Source of the DNA: Acidobacteriota bacterium
Lineage (GTDB): Bacteria; Acidobacteriota; Blastocatellia; RBC074
Assembly: GCA_016710075.1 (NCBI GenBank)
Contig: JADJLO010000003.1
Span: 1-64,000 of the forward strand
Direction: 5' to 3'
DNA: 64,000 nucleotides
In this document: positions 21,957-31,095 of the stretch, in pieces
Position numbering within the stretch: the first letter of the stretch is position 1
Layout of the letters: every line of letters starts with the position of its first letter
The notes under the pieces: generated by a model
The model's database searches: none
What the model was told of the DNA's origin: nothing
Seen by the model: the letters and a program-made list of their open reading frames with translations, nothing else
Program-made: the position numbers and the translations under genes

Positions 21957-22976
21957 ATGTTCCACCTGCTATTCGCACTGTCACTCCTTCTGTCGTTTCA
22001 GACATCGCCGACCGGGCAAACGCCCGCGCCTGCGACTACGCCAAAACCCAAACCATCACCCAAACCTGGCGTGAAAACGCCGGACGTGCGCATTCCCATC
22101 GCGGCGCTCAAGCCTGAAGCAGTCTTTGAAGTCCCCGGTGCGCCCGACTGGCTGGCGATTGATGAATCCGTCTGGGTCTCGAATTACCCCAAAAACACGG
22201 TCGCGCGTCTTGATCCCAAAACCAACAAAGTGCTGGCGATGATCGAAGTCGGCAGTAAGCCCTGCTCTGGCCTGGCTGCCGGCTTTGGCAGTTTGTGGGT
22301 ACCGCTCTGCGGCCAGCAGGCGCTGGCGCGAGTTGATTTGAAAGAAGGCAAATTGACGGCGACGATTCCCATTGGCATTGCTCATTCTGAAGGAGGTCTG
22401 GCCTCAGGCGCCGGCAGCATTTGGCTCGTCACCGATAAGAAAGGCACATTGGCGCGCCTTGATCCTGCGACCAATAAAATCGTTGCAGAAATTCAAGTGC
22501 CACCCGGCTCGTTCACCGTCGGATTTGGCGAAGGTTCCATCTGGGTCACGGGTACTGAAACCAACGTGTTGACAAGGATCAATCCCGAAACCAACCTCAT
22601 TGTCGAAACGATTCCAGTGGGCAAGGCGCCGCGCTTTTTCACCATTGGCGGCGGCTTCGTCTGGACGTTAAATCAAACCAACGGCGATGTCTCGAAAGTT
22701 GATCCCAAAACCAACAAGGTTGTCGAAACGATCGAAGTCGGCGTACCCGGCGGCGGCGGCGAAATCGCTTTCGGCGAAGGTTCGCTTTGGGTGACGGCCT
22801 TTGAATTTCCCATCAGCCGCATTGATCCAACGACGAATAAAGTCGTTCAGCAATTCGCCGGTGAAGGTGGCGATGCCATTCGCGTCGGCCTCGGTTCGGT
22901 ATGGCTTTCGAATATCAGCGCGGGCAACGTATGGCGGCTCGATCCCCGCCGCATCGCCGCCACCCTCGCGCCGTGA
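21957..22976 (+). CDS. Secreted YVTN-type beta-propeller protein
   Basis: Intact, 339 residues. A signal peptide (FHLLFALSLLLSFQ) and a Pro/Lys-rich linker (TPKPKPSPKPG) precede about seven blades of the form LDPKTNKVxxxIxVG...GFGSLWV, typical of YVTN/YncE-like or virginiamycin B lyase-like propellers. No catalytic residues of Vgb lyases could be assigned, so a binding role is more likely. It starts 36 bp after the DUF1501 stop (GAGGA 9 bases before ATG 21957) and is probably cotranscribed with PSD1 and DUF1501. Confidence 0.82.
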   Translation: MFHLLFALSLLLSFQTSPTGQTPAPATTPKPKPSPKPGVKTPDVRIPIAALKPEAVFEVPGAPDWLAIDESVWVSNYPKNTVARLDPKTNKVLAMIEVGSKPCSGLAAGFGSLWVPLCGQQALARVDLKEGKLTATIPIGIAHSEGGLASGAGSIWLVTDKKGTLARLDPATNKIVAEIQVPPGSFTVGFGEGSIWVTGTETNVLTRINPETNLIVETIPVGKAPRFFTIGGGFVWTLNQTNGDVSKVDPKTNKVVETIEVGVPGGGGEIAFGEGSLWVTAFEFPISRIDPTTNKVVQQFAGEGGDAIRVGLGSVWLSNISAGNVWRLDPRRIAATLAP

Positions 22977-23287
22977 GAACCTCGCCGGGCGCTTGAACTG
23001 GCCAGGAGCTTAAACCTTGATGAGGGTGTTCCGCCTCTTCATCCTGATGTCAGGACACTTTGTAGAAATCACAGTTCAGCTTGAATTTCGTTTGCGCTGA
23101 TAGCCCGGCAAATAAGCGGACCTTTCTGAATCAGCGCAATCGTGCCGCTGGTTCGCAGATCTCAAAAAGCGGCGCGAAGAAGTTTGGTTGAGCTACCTCT
23201 AAGGAACGTGTAAAAAAGTTATCAAACTGACGCTGCTCTGCTTGCTGGCGGGCTGCCATTCAACGCCGCAGTCGAGACAAGCAACCG
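22977..23287. other. Intergenic debris
   Basis: No intact gene. A short frame around 22996-23060 (LARSLNLDEGVPPLHPDVRT) looks like the tail of a lost protein. Near 23217-23255 a lipoprotein-like start appears (IKLTLLCLLAGCHSTPQS) that runs on about 40 residues out of frame with the transporter remnant. Neither is recognised further. Confidence 0.35.
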
Positions 23288-23476
23288 ATGCCAGGGAATG
23301 GGATGAATTTCACTGGCAGTTTCCTCAACACATATTTCGTGGCCGCCGCTCCGGTGGAATTGAAAGTCGCGCTGCTCAGCGCTGAGGAGCCTTATGGACG
23401 CTGGCTGCGCTTTGCGATTCCGGGCGTATTGCTGGTGGTGATTATTGGGAAAATTGGTGTCGTGCTGGCGGCATAG
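23288..23476 (+). pseudogene. Internally deleted copy of the YfcC-like transporter
   Basis: The 62-codon frame has two parts. TYFVAAAPVELKVALLSA matches residues about 48-66 (TYARVAATPVGLKAALLAV) of the intact transporter at 29267. Immediately after, YGRWLRFAIPGVLLVVIIGK and the end VVLAA match that transporter's last 27 residues (YGKWLRFAIPGALLV...VLLAA). About 345 residues between the two are missing, with the frame kept. DNA identity of the tail to 30500-30586 is roughly three quarters by eye, so it is an older paralogue and not a copy error. Not functional as a transporter. Confidence 0.7.
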
Positions 23477-23574
23477 CAAAGTATGGCAACTTTGAGTCCG
23501 AGGAAGATCGTCAGCTACGTGAACTAGGCGGTTGATCCCATAGTTTAGAAAATCATTCACAGAAAAGAATCCCC

Positions 23575-25614
23575 ATGCTCAGAAGCCTCTTATTATTTAC
23601 TTCAATCGTCCTCGTCACCCTGATCACCGCGCAGGCGCAAACGGTCTTGACCGCTGACCAATTGCAAAAGGGTCAGGCGGTCGAACTCGACAAGCTCGGT
23701 TGGAAGTATTTACCAAACGATGATCAGCGCTTTGCTGATCCACAGTTCGATGATCGCGCATGGGCGACGCTCGCCAATTCCGCCAAACCACAGGATAGTC
23801 CGAGCGGCTGGCACGGCATTGGCTGGTTCCGTCTGCATCTGCGTATTGCGCCGGAATTGGCGAATGTAGCGTTGAATCTGGAAATGGCGCATCTTGGCGC
23901 GTCTGAAGTTTACCTCAATGGCAAGTTGATTCGGCGCTTTGGAATCGTCGGTAAAACGCTGGCTGACGAAAAAGGGTTCAATCCGAATGCCCAGCCGCTG
24001 GGTGTTGTGTTGCAGGCTGATTCGGACCAAGTCCTTGCTGTACGCTACTCAATCCAGCAGGCGGCGGATCCGAACTCCTTCTTTGCCTGGTTTATGTTGC
24101 AGGGGGGCGAGAACGCGAACGGCATCACCGGGATTGGCCTCCACAGCCGGTTCAGAGAATTTGGCGCGGCGGCCAGTCAGCGTGGCGTGGGTTATGGCGT
24201 GTGGCCCTTTCCTTTCGGCTACCTCGCTGTCCAGTCCACGGCATTTCTAGCGTTTGGCATTCTCCATCTGCTCTTATTCGCGTTCTTCGCGCGCCAGCGG
24301 AGCAATCTCTTTTATGGTCTGTTTCTGTTGGGCTTCGGGATCAACGATGCTGTCAACATTCCCTATCTTGCAGGGCATTATGGGTTGACGGGGTTTTACC
24401 TGCTGCTGGGTGCATCAACGGTCGCAATGCAACTGATGCCCCTCGCGCTCCTGGCCTTCCTGTACAGCGCATTTACGCCGGGTCTCCCACGCCGGATGTG
24501 GGGCTTTCTGGCGGCAGCTTTGTGCGTCATCTTCTGGTGGCAGGTATGGCCAGTGAGGTATTGGACAGTGGTAGGGATTGTTTATGATGTTGTGATTGTG
24601 CTGGAAATGCTCAGGCTCGTGGTGGGCGCGATCCGCCGCCGACTTCCCGGCGCAGGGATCGTCGGCGTCGGCGTTCTGCTTTTCTCGCTGACGCTGGTGC
24701 AACTGTCTCTTATTAGCCCGATTCCGCTGGTATATGCCATTGGAACTTTCGGGATGATTCTCGCGCTTTCACTTTATCTGGCGCGCGACTACGCGCGCAC
24801 CAACAAACATCTGGCAGACCAGCTTGTGCAGGTCAAACAACTCTCTGCCGCCGCGCTGGAACACGAGAAAGTCAAAGCCGAAAACGAACGCCGTGCCGCT
24901 GAACTGGAAGAAGCCCGTCAATTGCAGCTTTCCATGCTGCCGAAGAAATTGCCCATCCTGCCGCACCTTGACCTCGCCGCGTATATGAAAACCGCTTCAG
25001 AAGTCGGCGGCGATTACTACGACTTTCACGCGAGCGAAGACGGGACGCTGACGATTGCGGTAGGCGATGCGACTGGGCACGGCCTGAAGGCGGGCACACT
25101 GGTGTCTTCGGTCAAGAGCCTGTTCGTCTCGCTGGCCTATCATCCCGACATCGTGCACATCTTTCATCGCATCAGCGCAGTGCTGAAAGAGATGAAATTG
25201 CGCGGACTGTTCATGGCGATGACGATGGTCAAAGTGAAAGGCAATCAGATGAGCGTGAGCATTGCCGGCATGCCTTCGGTGTTGATTTATCGCGCACAGA
25301 CAGGGCTTGTCGAAGAGGTCGTCATTCGGGCGCTGCCGCTCGGCGGAATGACGAAGTATCAATACCAGCAGCAGGAATTGACGCTTGCGGTGGATGATGT
25401 CGTCGTGCTGATGAGTGATGGCTTGCCTGAACGATTCAACCCGCAAGGCGAGATGTTAGAGGAACAAGCGGCCAAACAATATCTGGCGCAGCACGCGCAG
25501 GCTTCGGCGCAGGAACTCATTACAGGATTGGCAAAACTGGGCGATGATTGGGGTGGCGCGCGTCCGCAGGATGATGACGTGACGTTTGTCGTGCTGAAAC
25601 TCAAAGGAGCCTGA
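23575..25614 (+). CDS. Membrane sensor with SpoIIE/PP2C-type Ser/Thr phosphatase domain
   Basis: Intact, 679 residues. Signal peptide, then an extracytoplasmic beta-sandwich domain (residues about 25-200, GWHGIGWFRLHLRI, GASEVYLNGKLI) and about seven membrane helices (210-400), the arrangement of 7TMR-DISM sensors. A coiled coil (EHEKVKAENERRAAELEEAR) leads to the phosphatase domain (about 450-679) with metal-binding motifs EVGGDYYDF, VGDATGHGLKAG, MSDGLPE and DDDVTFVV. It presumably dephosphorylates a phosphoserine on an anti-sigma-factor antagonist or a similar switch protein in response to an outside signal. No partner is encoded nearby, although kinase genes lie about 7-17 kb upstream. 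Confidence 0.9.
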   Translation: MLRSLLLFTSIVLVTLITAQAQTVLTADQLQKGQAVELDKLGWKYLPNDDQRFADPQFDDRAWATLANSAKPQDSPSGWHGIGWFRLHLRIAPELANVALNLEMAHLGASEVYLNGKLIRRFGIVGKTLADEKGFNPNAQPLGVVLQADSDQVLAVRYSIQQAADPNSFFAWFMLQGGENANGITGIGLHSRFREFGAAASQRGVGYGVWPFPFGYLAVQSTAFLAFGILHLLLFAFFARQRSNLFYGLFLLGFGINDAVNIPYLAGHYGLTGFYLLLGASTVAMQLMPLALLAFLYSAFTPGLPRRMWGFLAAALCVIFWWQVWPVRYWTVVGIVYDVVIVLEMLRLVVGAIRRRLPGAGIVGVGVLLFSLTLVQLSLISPIPLVYAIGTFGMILALSLYLARDYARTNKHLADQLVQVKQLSAAALEHEKVKAENERRAAELEEARQLQLSMLPKKLPILPHLDLAAYMKTASEVGGDYYDFHASEDGTLTIAVGDATGHGLKAGTLVSSVKSLFVSLAYHPDIVHIFHRISAVLKEMKLRGLFMAMTMVKVKGNQMSVSIAGMPSVLIYRAQTGLVEEVVIRALPLGGMTKYQYQQQELTLAVDDVVVLMSDGLPERFNPQGEMLEEQAAKQYLAQHAQASAQELITGLAKLGDDWGGARPQDDDVTFVVLKLKGA

Positions 25615-25627
25615 GCCGCGCCCTCTT

Positions 25628-25757
25628 TGGGTACGCACGCGTCCTCGCGCGCGGGGGGGGGGGGGCCGGCCGTCTCTTTTCAAGTAGTCTTTCGCGCGAG
25701 TCTGCCGCGAGGACGCGGCGTACCCAAGAGGACGCGCGCGCCCCCGGGGGGGGGGGG
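25628..25757. repeat. Dispersed palindrome with two poly-G runs
   Basis: Arms at 25628-25651 (TGGGTACGCACGCGTCCTCG...) and 25704-25726 are inverted copies and belong to the same family as 9250-9349. Runs of 13 G (25653-25665) and 12 G (25746-25757) interrupt and follow it, each flanked by GCGC-rich DNA. Such runs are typical places for assembly gaps or misreads. Confidence 0.7.
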
Positions 25758-25773
25758 CCGCCGGCCCTAACTT

Positions 25774-25893
25774 TTGGACTACAAACGAATCGCGGCGATT
25801 GTCTTGCTGGCAGTGACTGCCTGCACTGCTATGGGAAAATTCATAATCTGCAAAGCCGCGCCACATAAAAGTGAGCAGCATGAAGTTTGGTAA
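25774..25893 (+). other. Short lipoprotein-like ORF, probably a remnant
   Basis: From TTG 25774 the frame reads DYKRIAAIVLLAVTACTAMG and ends after 39 residues at 25893. The start resembles a lipoprotein signal (LLAVTAC). There is no ribosome-binding site, and it begins right at the edge of the repeat. It may be a degraded gene start or chance. Confidence 0.25.
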
Positions 25894-25976
25894 TAACGAC
25901 AGATCTCAGCTAAAGTGTGGTCGCCGTGCACGTTCTTGCATCATTAGGCAAATTCTGAATTCATGAAGGGATACCA

Positions 25977-28900
25977 ATGTCAAAACACATACTGTCAGTT
26001 TTATTTTTGTGCGTTCTTGTCGGTCAGGTGTTCGCGCAAGCTCCGCAGAGTGCGGCAGCGGAGGATTACAACAGCGTCTTCAAAGCCGTCAAGTGGCGTT
26101 CAATCGGGCCGTTTCGCGGCGGGCGTTCCAATGCCGGCTGCGGAGTGGTGGGCGATCCCATGACTTACTTACATGGGCACCACGGGCGGCGGCCTTTGGA
26201 AAACCGATGACATGGGCATCACCTGGCGGAATATCTCTGATGGTTTTTTTAAGACCGGTACGATTGGCGCGATAGCTGTAGCCGAAAGCGATCCGAATGT
26301 CGTGTACGTCGGGATGGGCGAACATGCCGTGCGCGGCGTGATGACGCACTCCGGCGATGGCGTCTATAAATCAACCGATGCCGGAAAAACCTGGAAGCGC
26401 ATCGGGCTGGAACAAACACGGCACATCTCGCGCATCGTGATTGATCCGAAAAATCCGAATATTTTGCTGGTTGCCGCTCAGGGCGCGTTGTATGGCAGCT
26501 CGCCGCAACGCGGGATCTATAAATCCACCGATGGCGGAGCGACCTGGAAGAACGTTTTATTCGTGGACGAGAAGACCGGCGCGGCGGAGCTTTCGATGGA
26601 CATGACCAACACGCGCATCCTCTATGCCGCAATGTGGGAGCACGGGCGGCTACCGTGGAAAGTCATCAGCGGTGGGCCGGGCAGCGGCTTGTACAAATCC
26701 GTAGATCAAGGCGAAACCTGGGAAAAACTGAAAGAGGGATTGCCGGAAGAAATGGGCAAGATGTCGATTGCCGTCAGCCGTTCCAATCCTGAAAAAGTAT
26801 ACGCGCTGATCGAAAGCGATTCCGACAAGGAAGCGGGCGGGCTATTCGTTTCGACCGATGCAGGTAAGAAATGGAGCCGCATCACAAACGACCATCGCTT
26901 AACGCAGCGCGCCTGGTATTACATCGAACTGTTCATTGACCCGAAAAATGAAAATACGATATACGTGCTGAGTGCGCCGGCCTTGCGATCAAAGGACGGC
27001 GGTAAAACGTGGGAAAACCTTTCCGGCACGCACGGAGATTATCACGATCTGTGGATCAACCCCGACAATCCCAACAACTTCATCATCTCGAACGATGGCG
27101 GCTCTGCGATCACCTTCAACGGCGGCAAAAGTTTTAGCACGCAAAGCAACATGCCGACCGCGCAGTTCTATCGCATCAACGTAGACAATCAGTTCCCCTA
27201 TCGCATCTACGGCGGACAGCAGGACAATAGCTCTGTTTCCATCGCCAGCCGCGAATTGGGCAGCGGTGGAATCACTACGGCAAGCTGGACGGCTTCGGCG
27301 GGTGGCGAGAGCGCGTTTCTCGCGTTCGATCCTGACAATCCCAGATATGTTTTAGGCGGAAGTTATCAGGGCACGATTGAGGTGCTGAACACGCAGGCCA
27401 AAGCCTCCACTAATATCATGGCCGCGCCCATTCAATACCTTGGCATGGATGCCAAAGACATCAAGTACCGGTTCAACTGGAACGCGCCCATCATCTGGAG
27501 TAAGCACGAACCCAATACCTATTACCACGGCTCGCAATACCTGCTCAAGACGAGCGACATGGGGAAAACCTGGAAAGAAGCCTCGCCCGATTTGACCCGC
27601 AACGAAAAGGAAAAACAGGGCAAAGGCGGCGGGCCATACACCAATGAAGCTGTCGGCGCGGAAAATTACGGTACGCTGAGTTACATCGTTGAATCACCGC
27701 TTGAAAAAGGGGTGATCTGGACGGGCAGCGATGACGGAGTAGTCTCTTTGACACGCGACGGCGGGAGTAGCTGGAAAAACGTCACCCCCCAAAGGATTGG
27801 CCGAATGTTTGATCAATGCGATTGAGGTCTCGCCGCACGACAAGGCCACGGCCTATATCGCAACGACGCGCTACAAGTTCAACGACCATACGCCGGGGTT
27901 ATACAAAACCACGGATTACGGAAACACCTGGACGAAGATAGACAACGGCATTCCGGCGGACGCCTTCACCCGCGTCGTGCGCGAAGACGACGTGCGCAAA
28001 GACCTGTTGTTCGCAGGTACGGAAACGGGGCTGTTCCTGTCGTGGAATGGCGGCAAGGATTGGGCGCCATTTCAATTGAATTTGCCCGTGACGCCATTGA
28101 CTGATTTGCGGATTCACAAAGGCAATCTGATCGCCGCCACGTCGGGCAGATCGTTTTGGGTGCTGGATGATTTGAGTCTGATTCGTCAGTACAAGGCGAA
28201 TACGGCTGCGTTGGCGCTTTATCGGCCTGACAATGTCTATCTCGTAAACGGTTCGAGTGAATTGGATCAGTCAGAAGAAGACTTCACCGGAGCCAACCGG
28301 TTAAGAGGCGTCAATCCCGCCACCGGCGTAGTTGTGTATTACCAACTGCCGGAGTTGAAAAAAGAAGACCACATTACGCTCGAAATCAAAGACGCGGCAG
28401 GCAATCTCGTGCGCAGCTTTTCTTCCAGGGCGGATGAGAAGTTCGTGAAATATGATGGCGGGCCAAAGGCTGAACCACTCTTGACCAAAGCCAAAGGAAT
28501 GAACCGCTTTGTCTGGGATCTGCGTTACTCGACGATGCCGGGCGCGCCCACCGTTTATATCGAGAGCAGCTTCGACGGTCATAAAGCGCCGCCAGGGAAA
28601 TACAGCCTGACCTTGAAAGTGGGCGGCCAAACGCTTACGACGGAAACCGAGATACTTGCCAATCCGCTTTATCCGACCACGGCTGCGAACTACCTTGAAT
28701 ACCATCAGACGATGCTGGCGATGGAAACCGAATTGACGTCCATGCATCGTATGACCAACAGCTTTTACGAAAAGCAGAAACAACTGGAATCGCTGCTCGC
28801 TTCATTGCCCACGGGCGATAAATTCAGCGCCCTCAAAAAAGACGGCGAAGCGCTGCTCAAAAAGCTGAAGGCCTGGGATGAAGACATGGTGCAGCGCAAA

Positions 28901-29143
28901 GCCAAGGCGTATGACGATGTCGATAACTTCGCCAATAAATTCACGGCGAATTACCTGTTTTTGATCAACCAGACGGAAAGCGATATTCCCAAAGTGAATC
29001 AGCCGTCGCTGGATCGCCTGAAGCAACTCAACGCACAATGGGCTGCGCTCAAAGCGAGAGCCGGCGAAATTCTCGACAAGGATCTTCCGTCGCTGAATAA
29101 ACGACTGTGGGACGCCGGACTGGGAGCCATTTGGAAAGAGTAA
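25977..29143 (+). CDS. Sortilin/BNR-repeat glycosyl hydrolase-like secreted protein, two frameshifts
   Basis: Reconstructed length about 1,055 residues. Signal peptide (ILSVLFLCVLVGQVFAQ), then VKWRSIGPFRGGRSNA and many Asp-box/BNR repeats (STDAGKTWKRI, STDGGATWKNV, SVDQGETWEKL), giving one or two beta-propellers of the VPS10/sortilin type. A C-terminal Ig-like and helical part follows. The frame breaks near 26165 (one extra T in ACTTACTTACATGG) and near 27785-27790 (six C where five are expected). Otherwise the protein is complete. The family is widespread in Acidobacteriota and Bacteroidota and is often annotated as glycosyl hydrolase without proof of activity. Confidence 0.83.
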
Positions 29144-29196
29144 AGTGAGACAATTTTCTCGGAGACGCGGCAACTTGTCCGAGCTGCCGCGTATGT

Positions 29197-29230
29197 TCCA
29201 GGCCGCGAAAATAGAGGTTCGCGGCCTGGA
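29197..29230 (+). terminator. Perfect 13-bp hairpin, likely terminator
   Basis: TCCAGGCCGCGAA (29197-29209) pairs completely with 29218-29230 around an 8-nt loop. It lies 54 bp after the sortilin-like gene and 37 bp before the transporter, and is followed by CCCTTTTACC. It probably ends the upstream transcript. Confidence 0.55.
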
Positions 29231-29266
29231 CCCTTTTACCACACTGAATGCCGGCAAATTAAACCT

Positions 29267-30586
29267 ATGAAATTCCGACTTCCTCATCCCTTTGTCCTCC
29301 TGCTCGGCGCGGTTGCCTTTGCCGCCGTCCTGACGTGGCTAATCCCCGCAGGCGAATATCAGCGACGCACTGACACCGCTACCGGACGGGCAGTGGTTGT
29401 GGCGGGAACATACGCGCGCGTAGCGGCCACGCCTGTCGGGCTTAAGGCCGCGCTGCTGGCTGTCCCGCGCGGCATCATCGCAGGTGCGGACGTTATCCTG
29501 ACGATCCTGTTTGTAGGCGGCGCCTTTGCTTTTCTGGACGCGACTGGCGCACTCGGCCGGCTGGTGGGAATGCTCGTCGGATACACCAGGCGACCACGAA
29601 CGGTCGTCATTGTCATCAGCCTTGCATTTGCCACGCTCGGAGCGCTCGAAAACATGCACGAGGAAATCATTGCGCTGGTTCCGGTGCTCGTCGTGCTGAG
29701 TCGCGGTCTGGGGTTTGGCCGGATCACTGCGCTCGCAATGAGTGTCGGTGCTGCCGTAGTCGGCGCAGCGTTTGGCCCCACCAATCCATTTCAAACGGGT
29801 ATTGCGCTGCGCTTCGCGGAACTCCCAGCCATGACTTTGCCCGCGCTGCGCTTCGGACTTTTTGCCGTTGCCGTCACGGTGTGGATCGCCTGGACGCTGG
29901 CCATGGCTGCGCGCGACGATATGCGCCAGACAGAGGCGCCGCCGGCCGAGGCTCGCGCGACGTGGCGTGACGGACTGTTGCTGGCAATCGTCATCGTCCC
30001 GTTCATTCCCTACGTCATCGGCGTCCTGCGCTTCGACTGGGGGTTCAACGAACTCACGGCCTTGTTTCTCGTCGCCGGATTTGCCGTTGGGCTTGCCTCC
30101 GGGCGCAATCTCACCACGACTGCCATAGATTTTCTCAAAGGGATGGAAGCAATGCTTGCCGCAGCGATCTTCGTTGGCATCGCGCGCGCCATCAGCGTCG
30201 TACTCACGGACGGTCATGTGATTGACACCATTGTGTACTCGCTGGCAGTTCCGCTGGCACACTTCCCGGGCAAAGCGGCTGCCTTACTGATGATTCCCAT
30301 GCACGCGGTGCTTCACGTCCCGGTGCCGTCTGTCAGCGGTCAGGCCGTGCTCACCATGCCGATCATGGCTCCGCTGTCTGACCTGCTTGGCATTTCAAGG
30401 GATGCAGCGGTGATCGCATACCAGACGGGCGCGGGGTTGATGGACATGATCGTTCCCACGAACGGGGCGCTGCTCGCAATGCTGCTCGGCGCTCAAGTGG
30501 GTTATGGGAAATGGCTCCGCTTTGCAATCCCGGGCGCACTGCTGGTGGCGTTTGTCGGAGCTATCGGGGTCCTGCTGGCGGCATAG
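29267..30586 (+). CDS. YfcC-like membrane transporter (C4-dicarboxylate/basic amino acid carrier superfamily)
   Basis: Intact integral membrane protein of 439 residues with about 11-12 helices. It begins FRLPHPFVLLLGAVAFAAVL followed by TWLIPAGEYQR, the usual start of YfcC/ArsB-NhaD-type carriers. Other family features are FGPTNPFQTGIA, the motif PVPSVSGQAVLTMPIMAP and the end MIVPTNGALLAMLLGA. Members move peptides, amino acids or dicarboxylates; the substrate here is unknown. A shorter internally deleted relative lies at 23288-23476. No helper genes adjoin it. Confidence 0.82.
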   Translation: MKFRLPHPFVLLLGAVAFAAVLTWLIPAGEYQRRTDTATGRAVVVAGTYARVAATPVGLKAALLAVPRGIIAGADVILTILFVGGAFAFLDATGALGRLVGMLVGYTRRPRTVVIVISLAFATLGALENMHEEIIALVPVLVVLSRGLGFGRITALAMSVGAAVVGAAFGPTNPFQTGIALRFAELPAMTLPALRFGLFAVAVTVWIAWTLAMAARDDMRQTEAPPAEARATWRDGLLLAIVIVPFIPYVIGVLRFDWGFNELTALFLVAGFAVGLASGRNLTTTAIDFLKGMEAMLAAAIFVGIARAISVVLTDGHVIDTIVYSLAVPLAHFPGKAAALLMIPMHAVLHVPVPSVSGQAVLTMPIMAPLSDLLGISRDAAVIAYQTGAGLMDMIVPTNGALLAMLLGAQVGYGKWLRFAIPGALLVAFVGAIGVLLAA

Positions 30587-30775
30587 CCTCTTCAGCCGCA
30601 GGAGCGCTTTCCAGTAAGAAAATAAGGATGGATGAGTCTTTTTGAGTGTATCGAAGCCGTCAAAAGCGTTCGCTTTGTGATCAAAGAAGGAAAGATAATC
30701 AGGCAGGAATAAATTGAGCAGACTGAATTACTGTTGTTACGCACGGAATATTCTTTATTTTGATTTGACTAGCCC

Positions 30776-31025
30776 ACAACCCGCGAAGCGGGTGGCAGCA
30801 TGTAGCCCAGGGTGAAGCGAGGCCGAAGGCCGAGCGAACCCTGGGTATCGTAATCAACATCATTCCGAGCCCGTGAAACGGGCGACAGAAAAACAGCCGC
30901 TGGACATTTGGCACTGAATCTGTCGCCCACTTCGTGGGCTTGGTTTTATTTTTCACATTTACCTAGGGTTCCGCTCGGCCTTCGGCCTCGCTTCACCCTA
31001 GGCTATCAGCCCGCCGGCTTCGTCG
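30776..31025. repeat. Large compound inverted repeat
   Basis: Outer arms 30803-30845 and 30962-31005 are near-complete inverted copies (TAGCCCAGGGTGAAGCGAGG... facing ...CCTCGCTTCACCCTAGGCTA). Smaller palindromes sit around and between them: CCCGCGAAGCGGG (about 30780), GCCCGTGAAACGGGC (about 30870) and GCCCACTTCGTGGGC (about 30924). It fills most of the 509-bp gap between the transporter and the next hydrolase gene. No coding sequence is seen. The structure is that of REP/BIME-like dispersed repeats. Confidence 0.8.
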
Positions 31026-31095
31026 GCTTTGAATTACTTCAAAAGAACGTGTCAAACCGATTCAGGAATTCTTATTTGCCTAACATGAGTGAATT

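Noticed and set aside
29339..30262. 307-residue open frame on the minus strand
   Set aside because: Antisense to the YfcC-like transporter, charged throughout and without a start site.
30776..31025. Possible CRISPR array
   Set aside because: Units are inverted palindromes of different lengths with no regular spacers, and no cas gene is present.
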